A DNA stretch of 64,000 bases from assembly GCA_017450125.1 (NCBI GenBank), contig JAFSWZ010000010.1:124001-188000 (forward strand), given 5' to 3'. Below are positions 1-8,092 of the stretch, one piece after another; the stretch's first letter is position 1, and every line of letters begins with the position of its first letter. Under the pieces are notes generated by a model. It was not told the origin of the DNA, made no database searches, and saw nothing but the letters and a program-made list of their open reading frames with translations. The translations under genes and the position numbers were made by a program. This stretch comes from Synergistaceae bacterium (lineage in GTDB: Bacteria; Synergistota; Synergistia; Synergistales; Aminobacteriaceae).

Positions 1-294
1 GACTGCCCTGACCTTCACCAGCTCTTCACCCGACAGAATCCCGCTCCTCCGTGCCTGCGTGAACATTCCGCTGACAGACTCCAGCCCCGCGCTGAAGCGA
101 AACTCTCCGTTGTGGTCAGTCAGGTCAAGCCACTCACGCAAGAGGGCTTCACGTTCACGGAGGGCTTCGAGAGTCTCTGCGGGCTTGAGCGACAATAATA
201 CCTGCTCCCCGAGTTCACCGCGCAGGTTCTCACGGTATGGGAGCAGGTTTTTGCTCAGCTCTAAGACTTCCGCAACGTTCTGTGAAAGATGCAT
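1..294 (-). CDS. mutS2: MutS2 family protein, N-terminal part (gene runs off the window)
   Basis: Only the first 98 codons are present; the rest lies beyond the left edge. The ATG at 294 directly follows the stop codon of cvpA, so the two genes are translationally adjacent. The fragment is helical and charged, and ends with a segment reading SGILSGEELVKVRAV, which resembles the MutS2 N-terminal clamp region (GGVLSPEELLDI in relatives). MutS2 is an ATPase and endonuclease-linked protein acting on branched DNA and on stalled, collided ribosomes. The diagnostic ATPase and Smr domains would be outside the window, so the name rests on this short match and on the common cvpA-mutS2 neighbourhood. 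Confidence 0.72.
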   Translation of the reverse strand, partial: MHLSQNVAEVLELSKNLLPYRENLRGELGEQVLLSLKPAETLEALREREALLREWLDLTDHNGEFRFSAGLESVSGMFTQARRSGILSGEELVKVRAV

Positions 295-846
295 CTATTT
301 GCCCGTCAGCTTTCCCAAGTCAAGCAGGCCGTATTTCTCGAGTATGTCTCTAACGTAAGGCCATACTTTGGACGCAAAAGTCATCGTGTAGCTTCCTTCG
401 TACCAGTCATCAGAGAGGAATGGAGATGCCGCCGCGAAAACCGCAACAATGATGAAGCACGTCTTCAGGACCGCGATAACAACGCCCATCATCCTGTCAG
501 TAACGGTGAGATCTGTAACCTTGACCATGTAGGTGAGGATTGCTCCGACACCCGCAAACAGCATCTCGACAATGAAGAATATCAGCACCATGCAGATTAT
601 CGAGACTATTCCCCTGTCGATGCTCAGGCTGTCGTTGAACAGCATATGTATCGCGAGCTCCGTAGCCGCCTCGTTGAAGTGGAACGCACAGAAAGTAGCC
701 GTGCCTATCCCCACAAGTCCTATTACCTCGCCGGAAAATCCGCGCATAACTCCTTTGTAGAGGAAGTACGCGAACACCAGAAACATCACTGTATCTATGA
801 TCGTTCCTATAGCCATTCCCATAGCCATAGCATTCATGTTTATCAC
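295..846 (-). CDS. CvpA family membrane protein
   Basis: A 183-residue protein with about four hydrophobic segments (roughly residues 12-32, 38-60, 78-103 and 125-145) and a short polar C-terminus. The N-terminal pattern of a membrane helix followed by a basic loop and GFSGEVIGLVG is typical of the CvpA/colicin V production family. Members have been linked to envelope stress resistance and export-related phenotypes, but their molecular activity is not settled. It lies six bases downstream of tsaB and abuts mutS2, so the minus-strand genes from nnrD to mutS2 probably form one transcription unit. Confidence 0.85.
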   Translation of the reverse strand: MINMNAMAMGMAIGTIIDTVMFLVFAYFLYKGVMRGFSGEVIGLVGIGTATFCAFHFNEAATELAIHMLFNDSLSIDRGIVSIICMVLIFFIVEMLFAGVGAILTYMVKVTDLTVTDRMMGVVIAVLKTCFIIVAVFAAASPFLSDDWYEGSYTMTFASKVWPYVRDILEKYGLLDLGKLTGK

Positions 847-852
847 TCCTTA

Positions 853-1446
853 TCAGTTTGCGCCCTGAGGAGCACGGAAGTAGTTAATCTTCAGCTCCAG
901 AGGGCTTGCCGCACAATCAATTCTTTTCCCCGCAAGTTCGCAGAGAGCTTCTATGCTTGGCCTGACCTTCACGGCTTCGAGCCCTGCACGTTCCGGGTCA
1001 TCGGAGACAGCCAGTGCGTCAGGGTTAGCTTTTCGCCATTCAGCAACTTCTTCGAGTGTGTATTCTCCCGCATCAAGGAAGCCTTCACAGCCCGCGTACA
1101 CGTACCCGTGCCCTGCATAAACCACAGCAAGAACTTTCCCCTTCTGCCCGAAAGACAGGACATCAAGCGACGACACAGGAACAATCTTTGCGCCCGAAGC
1201 ATACGCAACGCCCGATGCATACGCCGCACCGACGCGGATTCCCGTGAAGTAGCCGGGTCCGTTGGTCAGAGCAACGTAGTCCAGAGACTCCCACGCATGC
1301 CCGCGCATTACGCGTTCAGACATTTGCGGAAGTTCTGAGGACTGACGGCGGCCTAAGTCCTCCTGCTCTGAGGCGACAATTTCACCGTCCACCATCAATG
1401 CGACTCCCGTCAAGCGCAGACAGCAATCAACCGCTAACATCTTCAC
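853..1446 (-). CDS. tsaB: tRNA t6A biosynthesis protein TsaB
   Basis: A 197-residue ASKHA-fold protein starting MKMLAVDCCLRLTGVALM, the typical TsaB N-terminus, followed by the segment around YVALTNGPGYFTGIRVG (GPGSFTGLR in most relatives). TsaB binds TsaD and TsaE in the complex that transfers threonylcarbamoyl to A37 of ANN-decoding tRNAs. TsaB itself is a degenerate scaffold rather than a catalyst. The start overlaps the end of tsaE by four bases (ATGA), indicating translational coupling. The length is slightly below the roughly 220-230 residues usual for the family. Confidence 0.93.
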   Translation of the reverse strand: MKMLAVDCCLRLTGVALMVDGEIVASEQEDLGRRQSSELPQMSERVMRGHAWESLDYVALTNGPGYFTGIRVGAAYASGVAYASGAKIVPVSSLDVLSFGQKGKVLAVVYAGHGYVYAGCEGFLDAGEYTLEEVAEWRKANPDALAVSDDPERAGLEAVKVRPSIEALCELAGKRIDCAASPLELKINYFRAPQGAN

Positions 1447-1886
1447 AGCTTCATCAGCACTCCTTCCGCCTTCTGCCCCTGCGCGTCAATCGTTATTCGC
1501 CTCTCCGACTCGTCCGGCGCGGAGAAAGACACTTTCAGCACGTCGTCCGCCGGAGGGTTCTTCCAACGTTCCGGCCACTCGACGAACAGCACAGCGTCTT
1601 CACCGTACTCTTCGAGCCCCAATGAAGCAGCATCATCGAGCCTGTACAAGTCCGCGTGAATCACGAACAGCCCCGATTCCGCCTCGTACTCGTTGATGAG
1701 GGTGAAGGACGGACTCCTCACGCCGGAAATCCCCAGTGCCTCGCCGACTCCGCGAACAAGTACGGTTTTCCCCGCGCCCAAATCCCCGCAGAGCAGTACG
1801 CACAGCCCGCCTGTTAGAGCTTCACCCAGACGGCGGCCAAGTGCACGGGTTTCCTCCTCAGAGTGCGAGACAAATTCACTTGTCAT
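1443..1886 (-). CDS. tsaE: tRNA t6A biosynthesis ATPase TsaE
   Basis: A 147-residue P-loop ATPase with Walker A CGDLGAGKT at about residues 33-41, an SPSFTLINEY segment near residue 60 and the family-typical HADLYRL near residue 75. TsaE binds the TsaB-TsaD dimer and uses ATP hydrolysis to reset the threonylcarbamoyl transfer complex. A C-terminal extension contains VEWPERW, also conserved in the family. Its start lies inside the end of the upstream small membrane-protein gene and its end overlaps tsaB by four bases. Confidence 0.94.
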   Translation of the reverse strand: MTSEFVSHSEEETRALGRRLGEALTGGLCVLLCGDLGAGKTVLVRGVGEALGISGVRSPSFTLINEYEAESGLFVIHADLYRLDDAASLGLEEYGEDAVLFVEWPERWKNPPADDVLKVSFSAPDESERRITIDAQGQKAEGVLMKL

Positions 1887-2130
1887 GTCTGCGGGAACGC
1901 TTCTTCATGATTATTCGGAGGACAACGCACGAGACGCAGAACAGCACCGCAAAAAGCACCGAGCGCGGGATCTCTACGCTTGCCCCCGTGAAGCGGCTCA
2001 TTCCGAAGATGAACGCTACAGCCATCCCGAAACTCAGAATGCTCATGAATAACCCTCTGCGCCGAATCTTCTCCGTCTTCTGAATCTCCGCGTCCCAGTC
2101 CACGCGTTTGCGGGGTTCACGCCTTTGCAT
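1876..2130 (-). CDS. Small two-helix membrane protein, unknown function
   Basis: An 84-residue protein with a highly basic N-terminus, two predicted membrane helices (about residues 28-45 and 57-74) and a basic tail (KKRSRRHDK). A good ribosome binding site (GAGGAG, six bases upstream) supports the ATG at 2130, inside the last codons of nnrD. Its end overlaps the tsaE start. I do not recognise a family. The overlap on both sides and the strong site make it a real gene, probably co-translated with nnrD and tsaE. Confidence 0.72.
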   Translation of the reverse strand: MQRREPRKRVDWDAEIQKTEKIRRRGLFMSILSFGMAVAFIFGMSRFTGASVEIPRSVLFAVLFCVSCVVLRIIMKKRSRRHDK

Positions 2131-2953
2131 TTCCGCTCCTCAAGTCTCCGATGACTTTGCGCAGTGTGTGTGCAATCTCCGACGCAAGAACCCCGTCAAC
2201 TCCGCTCCGTGCCAGCAGGTCTCCGGCCATTCCGTGAATCGTTGCTCCGAGAACCGCCGCATCGAACGCCTCAAGCCCCATCGCCAAGAACGCACCGATA
2301 CACCCAGACAGTACATCTCCTGAGCCGGGCACGGAGAGTTCAGGTCCGCCGTGCTTGATTTCCGCGTACTTTTCCCCAGAAGCTACGAGGGTGTTATGTC
2401 CTTTGAGCACGACACAGCCCCAGCGTTCGGAGAGCTCGCGTACTGCTCCCGGCCTGTCCGCGTGAACCGCCGCAGGAGGAATCCCCAGCAATCTTCCGGC
2501 CTCGCCCTCGTGAGGAGTCAGAACGGAGTCAGCACGTGCCCGCAAATCGTCCTTCGTTACGGAGAGCGCGTTAAGTCCGTCGCCGTCAACAAGAATCTTC
2601 TTCGGCCACTCCTTCCACATTCGGGACGTGAAAATCTCGGCGGCTATCGTCCTGTCCAGTCCCGGCCCTATCACCAGCGCATCAATGTTCTTCTGCGCGA
2701 GCGCAAGTTCTTTCCACCTGAAACGGTCATCTTCGGGGCAGTAAACCACTTCGGGAAGACGGGCGGCGCATACATCGCAGACGTTCTGCAGAGAAAGCAG
2801 GGTTACGACTCCCGCGCCGGATCTCAGCGCACCGAGAGCACTAAGCGCAGGAGCTCCCGTGTAACGCTCCGAACCTCCGACGATTAACAGCCTGCCTCTG
2901 TGCCCCTTGTGCATTTCGGGCGAACGGGCGGGCAGCAAATCCTTGACGTTCAT
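2117..2953 (-). CDS. nnrD: ADP-dependent (S)-NAD(P)H-hydrate dehydratase
   Basis: A 278-residue ribokinase-fold protein. It shows HKGHRGRLLIVGGSERYTGAP near residues 15-35, DGDGLNAL near 125, LTPHEGEAGRLLG near 145 and the nucleotide-binding VPGSGDVLSG near 225-234. It repairs the damaged hydrates of NADH and NADPH using ADP or ATP. In many bacteria this domain is fused to the NnrE epimerase domain; here it stands alone and no nnrE is visible nearby. Two bases separate its start from the stop of the dehydrogenase upstream, so the genes are co-transcribed. Confidence 0.9.
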   Translation of the reverse strand: MNVKDLLPARSPEMHKGHRGRLLIVGGSERYTGAPALSALGALRSGAGVVTLLSLQNVCDVCAARLPEVVYCPEDDRFRWKELALAQKNIDALVIGPGLDRTIAAEIFTSRMWKEWPKKILVDGDGLNALSVTKDDLRARADSVLTPHEGEAGRLLGIPPAAVHADRPGAVRELSERWGCVVLKGHNTLVASGEKYAEIKHGGPELSVPGSGDVLSGCIGAFLAMGLEAFDAAVLGATIHGMAGDLLARSGVDGVLASEIAHTLRKVIGDLRSGNAKA

Positions 2954-2954
2954 G

Positions 2955-3914
2955 CTACAGCTTCACCTCATTCGGGGGAGTGTTCCCCGCTAACACTGCT
3001 TCGACGTTGCGGACGACCATCAAGCCCATGTTCGTGCGAGTCCCCAGCGTCGCAGAGCCAACGTGCGGCATCAGCACAACGTTCGGGAGAGCCTTAAGCT
3101 CAGGCTCAACGTCGGGTTCATGCTCGTAGACATCGAGGCCTGCGGCGGCGATGGTGTGGTTCGCGAGGGCAGAGGCTAACGCCTTCTCGTCAACTACCGG
3201 GCCTCTGGCTGTGTTGATGAGGATTGCTGAGGGCTTCATTTTTGCAAGCTGTTCTGCACCGATGAGATGCCGTGTCTCCGGCGTAAGAGGACAATGAAGC
3301 GAAACGTAATCCGACTCCGCAAGAAGTTCGTCAAGGGTTACGCGCTTCCCTCCGATTTCGTCGAGTTCGGAGGTGTTATGCCGTCCGAAATACAGCACCT
3401 TCATTCTGAAGCCTAATGCTCCCTTACGCGCAAAGTTGCTCCCGATTCGTCCTGCTCCGACAATCCCGAGCGTCTTGCCCGTAATGTCAGAACCCAGCAT
3501 GTACTCAGGCCCTCCGCCCATCTTTGACGTGCGAACGATGCTGTCTCCTTCGATGACTCTCCGTGCCGCCGCAAAAAGCAGTGCCCAGCCCAAATCCGCC
3601 GTCGCATCCGTGAGAACGTCAGGAGTGTTGCTGACGTAGATTCCCCGTGCGTTCGCTGCCTTCACGTCAATGTTGTTGAAGCCCACTGCATAATTCGCGA
3701 TGAGCTTGAGATTCTCTCCTGCCTGTGCGATTAGTTCTGCGTCTATGTTGTCGCTGAGCATCGTAACTACAGCCGCATAATTCTTCAGCGCATAAAGCAG
3801 CTCCTCACACGTCGCGCCTCTAGCCTCAGAGTTCACGTCGTAGCTGCAGATTCTGCCCAGCTCCTCCATCGCCAGCGGAGGAAGCCTGCGCGATACGTAT
3901 ACCTGTTTCGTCAT
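2955..3914 (-). CDS. D-isomer-specific 2-hydroxyacid dehydrogenase (glyoxylate/hydroxypyruvate reductase-like)
   Basis: A 319-residue NAD-dependent dehydrogenase. The Rossmann motif GIVGAGRIG is near residue 150, and the catalytic triad appears as Arg in NTARGPVVDE, Glu in VYEHEP and His in MPHVGSAT near residue 285. The sequence is closest to the glyoxylate/hydroxypyruvate/D-glycerate reductase branch rather than to phosphoglycerate dehydrogenase, since there is no ACT domain. The exact substrate cannot be read from the sequence. It sits between the cyclophilin gene and nnrD with gaps of only a few bases. Confidence 0.88.
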   Translation of the reverse strand: MTKQVYVSRRLPPLAMEELGRICSYDVNSEARGATCEELLYALKNYAAVVTMLSDNIDAELIAQAGENLKLIANYAVGFNNIDVKAANARGIYVSNTPDVLTDATADLGWALLFAAARRVIEGDSIVRTSKMGGGPEYMLGSDITGKTLGIVGAGRIGSNFARKGALGFRMKVLYFGRHNTSELDEIGGKRVTLDELLAESDYVSLHCPLTPETRHLIGAEQLAKMKPSAILINTARGPVVDEKALASALANHTIAAAGLDVYEHEPDVEPELKALPNVVLMPHVGSATLGTRTNMGLMVVRNVEAVLAGNTPPNEVKL

Positions 3915-3917
3915 CGA

Positions 3918-4472
3918 TTATTCCTCAATCGTTATGGTCTGGATTACTACTTCTTTTACGGGTCTGTCCTGACGGCTGGTCTTCGTGTGCCCAATTGCCT
4001 CGACAACCTCCATCCCCTCGATTACGTGCCCGAAGATTGCGTGATGCCCGTCGAGCCACGGGGTAGGTACGAGCGTGATGAAGAACTGCGAACCGCCTGT
4101 GTTAGGGCCTGCGTTAGCCATCGACAGAATACCCTTCGCGTTGTGCTTGAGGCCTTTGCCGAACTCGTCATCAATCGTGTAGCCCGGTCCTCCCATTCCT
4201 GTGCCCGTCGGGTCTCCGCCCTGAATCATGAAGCCGTCGATCACCCTGTGGAAGATTACTCCGTCGTAAAAACCCTTCTTTGCGAGGCTCACGAAATTGT
4301 CGACCGTCTTGGGCGCAAGGTCAGAGTATAGCTCTATCCTGAAGTTTCCCATTGATGTGGTGAAGGCCGCTATCGGTCTCTTGGCCGGAGCTTCCTCGTC
4401 AGCAGAAGCAGGTGATGTCAGAAGCGGAAGCATAGCCGCACCGAGTGCAAGTACTCCCATAAGTTTAAGCAT
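3918..4472 (-). CDS. Exported cyclophilin-type peptidyl-prolyl isomerase
   Basis: A 184-residue protein beginning with a signal peptide (MLKLMGVLALGAAMLPLLTSPASA). The cyclophilin domain shows VDNFVSLAKKGFYDGVIFHRVI, GFMIQGGDPTGTG, GSQFFITL and HAIFGHV, which carry the active-site Arg, Phe, Gln and His residues. It catalyses cis-trans isomerisation of proline peptide bonds outside the cytoplasm. I chose the ATG at 4472 because GGAGGA lies just upstream and the signal peptide begins there; a longer frame upstream lacks such a site. An extended -10-like TGCTATCAT lies at about 4508-4516 on the minus strand. Confidence 0.93.
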   Translation of the reverse strand: MLKLMGVLALGAAMLPLLTSPASADEEAPAKRPIAAFTTSMGNFRIELYSDLAPKTVDNFVSLAKKGFYDGVIFHRVIDGFMIQGGDPTGTGMGGPGYTIDDEFGKGLKHNAKGILSMANAGPNTGGSQFFITLVPTPWLDGHHAIFGHVIEGMEVVEAIGHTKTSRQDRPVKEVVIQTITIEE

Positions 4473-4580
4473 TGTGTTTATTCCTCCTAAAATGTGTATG
4501 GATTGAGCAATGATAGCACAAAAAAATTCCTCCCCCGCTGTCAGCAGAGAAGGAATAATCTGCAGCACCCCTACGGCTCT

Positions 4581-5366
4581 CTACGTCAACGTCTCTGACG
4601 GCAAAGTTACCCTTATGATGCCCTCTGCGTGCCCTGTCTCCTCATTGATGTCTATCACTACTCCGTTGAAGGCAGCTTCTGACTCGCATGGCTCAAACTT
4701 CACGGGCAGTCCTGTGAGGAACTTCTGGATTGCTGAATCGTACGTTACGCCCAGCATTCCGCCGTGAGCTCCAGTCATTCCTGCGTCGGTGATGTACGCC
4801 GTGCCTTTCGGGAGGATTCGTTCGTCGGCCGTCTGAACGTGAGTGTGTGTCCCGACAACTGCGCTGACCCGCCCGTCAAGGTAGTGCCCCAGCCCCAGTT
4901 TTTCTGAGGTTGCTTCGGCGTGGAAGTCCACTAGCACGGGTACGCGGCCAAGTTCCCCGAGACACGCATCAGCAACAAGAAACGGATTCTCTATTGGAGG
5001 CATGAAGACCTGTCCCTGAAGGTTGAGGATGCCGAGACGTTTGCCCTTGCGCTCAATTATCCCGTGTCCTCTGCCCGGACAGGAGAACGGGTAATTCGCC
5101 GGACGGAAGACTCTCGTGTCTGCGTCGAGCACGGGGAAGAACGGAGCTTTGTCCCAGATGTGATTTCCGCTGGTCATTGCGTCGACACCAAGCGCGACGA
5201 ACTCGTCAAGTATCTTTGCGGTCATGCCTTTGCCGTGAGCAGCGTTCTCGCAGTTGATGACGGTAAAGTCTATCGGCCCGAAGTCCCTGCGCAGGATAGG
5301 CAGTGCGAGTGCCAGAACTTCCCTGCCCGTGCTCCAAGCTACATCGCCGGAGAAAAGCACCCTCAT
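4581..5366 (-). CDS. ymdB: TIGR00282-type metallophosphoesterase (YmdB family)
   Basis: A 261-residue calcineurin-like phosphoesterase. Metal-binding segments are visible as FSGDVAWSTGRE (residues 4-15), INCENAAHGKG near 38, TSGNHIWDK near 65, and GTHTHVQTAD near 175. Members hydrolyse 2',3'-cyclic nucleotide monophosphates and affect RNA turnover. The start overlaps the end of rny by four bases, the standard arrangement in Gram-positive bacteria and Synergistota, where the two proteins are linked functionally. Confidence 0.92.
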   Translation of the reverse strand: MRVLFSGDVAWSTGREVLALALPILRRDFGPIDFTVINCENAAHGKGMTAKILDEFVALGVDAMTSGNHIWDKAPFFPVLDADTRVFRPANYPFSCPGRGHGIIERKGKRLGILNLQGQVFMPPIENPFLVADACLGELGRVPVLVDFHAEATSEKLGLGHYLDGRVSAVVGTHTHVQTADERILPKGTAYITDAGMTGAHGGMLGVTYDSAIQKFLTGLPVKFEPCESEAAFNGVVIDINEETGHAEGIIRVTLPSETLT

Positions 5367-6892
5367 TTTGCGAACTCCGATGCTCTGGTCTCGCGGGCTA
5401 CGTTGACCTTTATCTGTCCGGGATACTTCATCTCTGCTTCGATTTTGCGCGCAATGTCATACGCCATTTTGTGGACTGTCCCGTCGTCCGTCTTGCCGGC
5501 GTTGAGGATAACTCTGACCTCGCGGCCTGCCTGTATCGCGTAGGCTCTCGTAACTCCCTCGAAGCCCTGCGCAAGTTCCTCGAGCTGCTTCAGCCTCTTG
5601 ATGTATGCGTCGATGCTCTCTCTGCGTGCTCCTGGACGTGCGGCACTGATTGCGTCTGCCATCGCTACGACGACTTCGTACACCGAACCGACCTCGAGAT
5701 TGTCGTGGTGGCTGGCTATGCAGTTCACGACTTCGGGACGCTCGCCGAGCCTCTTGGCCAGTTCCGCACCGATTGCCGCGTGAGGCCCCTCTATCTGGTG
5801 GTCGATTGCCTTGCCGATGTCGTGAAGAAGCCCTCCGCGACGTGCTGTCTCTTCGTCGAGGCCAAGTTCTGCGGCGATGATTCCGGCGATCTCTGCGACT
5901 TCGAGGCTGTGCGCAAGAACGTTCTGTCCGTAGCTAAAGCGGAACTTAAGCTGTCCTATCGTGCGGATAAGTTCATTGTTCATGTTCTTTATGCCGAGCT
6001 CAAGTATCGCGTTCTCGCCTTCGGTTATCATCTCTTCGTCTATGTCGCGGGCAGCCTTCTCTATGAGCTCCTCGATTCTTGCGGGGTGAATCCTACCGTC
6101 AACTACAAGGCGTTCCATTGCGCGGCGGGCGATTTCTCGTCGGATTGGGTCAAAGCTGGAAAGTGTTACTGCTTCTGGTGTGTCGTCGATAATGAGGTCT
6201 ACTCCTGTGAGGCTCTCGAAGGCTCTGATGTTGCGGCCTTCCCTGCCGATTATGCGCCCCTTCATCTCTTCGCTCGGGAGAGGTACGACGCTCACAGTGC
6301 TTTCGCCTGCCGCCTCCACTGCACACCTCTGCATTGCTCCGATGATGATGTCCCGTGCTCTGCGGTCGGCCTCACGCATTGCCTGTTCCTCGAGCTCCTT
6401 GAGCTTCAGACCCAGCATGTGCCTCGCGTCGGCTTCGGTCTTTCGGAGGAGGAGTTCTTGGGCTTCTTCTTTGGTCATCTCGGCGATCTCCTGAAGACGT
6501 GCCTCCTGCCTCTGTATCGTCTCCTCAAGGGCGGCTCTGCGTTTCTCCAGCTCTTCCTGGCGCGTCTTGAGTTCGTCTTCTTTGCGGGTAACACGGTCAA
6601 TCTTCTTGTCGAGGTTGTCTTCTTTCTGCTCGAGCTTGCGTTCTGTCCGCTGAATCTCTGCACGTCGTTCCTTGATGTCCTTCTGAGCTTCCTGACGGAG
6701 ACGGGTAACTTCCTCGCGGGCTTCGGCTATCTTGGCCTGACGGAGTCGTTCGGCGGACTCTTCGGCTTCCTTGAGCATTGCGGCGATCTGCTTCTTTGTG
6801 CCGTTGATGCGTGAATTGTCCCACGCCCTGAGCCCGGCATAACTCAAGCCTGACCCGGCCATGAAGAACAATACTGCTAACACGTACTGCAT
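5363..6892 (-). CDS. rny: Ribonuclease Y
   Basis: A 509-residue membrane-anchored endoribonuclease. The order is an N-terminal membrane helix (residues 1-20), a long charged coiled coil (about 25-195), a KH domain with GRIIGREGRNIR (212-223), and an HD domain with the metal-binding pair in LLHDIGKA (His357-Asp358). RNase Y starts decay of many mRNAs and can scaffold other RNA enzymes. Its length matches the family norm of about 510-520. It is translationally coupled to ymdB. About 145 bases without an obvious gene separate it from the next gene upstream. Confidence 0.97.
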   Translation of the reverse strand: MQYVLAVLFFMAGSGLSYAGLRAWDNSRINGTKKQIAAMLKEAEESAERLRQAKIAEAREEVTRLRQEAQKDIKERRAEIQRTERKLEQKEDNLDKKIDRVTRKEDELKTRQEELEKRRAALEETIQRQEARLQEIAEMTKEEAQELLLRKTEADARHMLGLKLKELEEQAMREADRRARDIIIGAMQRCAVEAAGESTVSVVPLPSEEMKGRIIGREGRNIRAFESLTGVDLIIDDTPEAVTLSSFDPIRREIARRAMERLVVDGRIHPARIEELIEKAARDIDEEMITEGENAILELGIKNMNNELIRTIGQLKFRFSYGQNVLAHSLEVAEIAGIIAAELGLDEETARRGGLLHDIGKAIDHQIEGPHAAIGAELAKRLGERPEVVNCIASHHDNLEVGSVYEVVVAMADAISAARPGARRESIDAYIKRLKQLEELAQGFEGVTRAYAIQAGREVRVILNAGKTDDGTVHKMAYDIARKIEAEMKYPGQIKVNVARETRASEFAK

Positions 6893-7037
6893 AACTGTTT
6901 ATCCTTTCCTGTTCTGCTGAAATATATATGTCCCAAAAAATGAAGGGGTGCTGAATCATATAGATACTAATCCCGAAAAATTTGGGTGGATGTGATAAAT
7001 TCTACAGTTTTACGCAGTCTTTAACAAGCAAAAATTT

Positions 7038-7976
7038 CTATGGTTTCCCGGTAAAGGGTCTGCGTCTTCCTGTTCCGTCTGCACCAAACTTCTTGTCGAG
7101 CGCGTAATTGTCCTTCGGCCGTGAGAAATATCCGTCCCTCACTGTCTCAGGCTCGCCCATCCCGAGAAGTTCTCCTGCGGCAACGAACACGTAGCCGTCA
7201 TCGCTGAGGATGTTCACGACTTCACGGAGAAGGTTGACCGTACCCTTCGGCACAAGGTTTGCGTGGAATAGGAGGATGCTTCCGGGCTTAGTCATTGACG
7301 CAACGAGCCTGGCGGAACGTTTCGCGCGCTCGAGCCTTGAGTTGTCTCCGGCTTCTGCGGCCACGTCCCACTGAACAACACGCATCCCCAGCTCCGCGAT
7401 GGTCTTCAGTGCACGCTGGTTGTTCCTCCCGTAAGGCAGGCGGAATAGCGTCATGCTTTCAGGAGCGTCAAAGGCCTCCGCTTCTTCGCGCAATAACTCG
7501 TACTCGGCCTGTGTCCAGAGGATTTGCGCCCTCAGACCTTCGTCGCTCAACAATGCACAGTTGCCATGACTCCAGTTGTGGTTGGCGAGCTCAAAGAGCG
7601 GTGAGGTCATTATCTGCTTGACGCGTTCGGCGTGAGTGCGCATCCATTTTCCGCCCATGAAGAGCGTTGCGGGGATCTGCTTCTCCCTCAAGAAGCTAAT
7701 CACGTCCATATCACAGCCGGTCGTGTTTGTGTCGAGCTCGCACATGTCGAACGTGAGGGCAACAGCCTTAACGTCGCCGGAGAGCTTTACGCGCCGGATG
7801 ACTCCTTCGTCATCGGAGAGCGGAGGCAGGGCATTGAGGGGAATTGTTCGGGACGGAGGGGTAGTGTCGTTGGGGATAGCTTTGCGGCGGTCGAGGGAAG
7901 TTAGCTCCCACGATGGCGAGGCATAAACGGGCGCGGACAATACGCATAACAGCACTATGATTCTGATGGTCTTCAT
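7038..7976 (-). CDS. Exported polysaccharide deacetylase-like protein (TFDMCE variant)
   Basis: A 312-residue protein starting with a signal peptide (MKTIRIIVLLCVLSAPVYAS). I chose the ATG at 7976 because AAAGGAGA lies just upstream; the frame stays open further 5' but has no such site. The NodB-fold region starts with VALTFDMCE, where the usual TFDDG is replaced. The following GCDMDV, the metal-ligand HNWSHGN segment and RLPYGRNN fit a known subfamily whose first motif reads TFDxCE. It probably removes acetyl groups from a wall or surface glycan. The minus-strand -10 sequence TATAAT at 8008-8013 could drive it. Confidence 0.85.
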   Translation of the reverse strand: MKTIRIIVLLCVLSAPVYASPSWELTSLDRRKAIPNDTTPPSRTIPLNALPPLSDDEGVIRRVKLSGDVKAVALTFDMCELDTNTTGCDMDVISFLREKQIPATLFMGGKWMRTHAERVKQIMTSPLFELANHNWSHGNCALLSDEGLRAQILWTQAEYELLREEAEAFDAPESMTLFRLPYGRNNQRALKTIAELGMRVVQWDVAAEAGDNSRLERAKRSARLVASMTKPGSILLFHANLVPKGTVNLLREVVNILSDDGYVFVAAGELLGMGEPETVRDGYFSRPKDNYALDKKFGADGTGRRRPFTGKP

Positions 7977-8007
7977 GATGAACGTCTCCTTTGCGGTGTG
8001 AGTGCTA

Positions 8008-8050
8008 TTATAGCCTGTTATGTTGCCCGCCCTGAAAATTGAAGTATAAT
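8008..8050. promoter_or_regulatory. Divergent promoter region between the deacetylase and the Mrr-like gene
   Basis: On the plus strand TTGCCC (8023-8028) and TATAAT (8045-8050) are spaced by 16 bases, a good match to a housekeeping promoter for the gene at 8093. On the minus strand a TATAAT lies at 8013-8008 and could serve the deacetylase gene. Pattern reading only. Confidence 0.55.
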
Positions 8051-8092
8051 TTTTCCCATCATTCATAATTTGTTCAGAGGTGAAGGTCAATT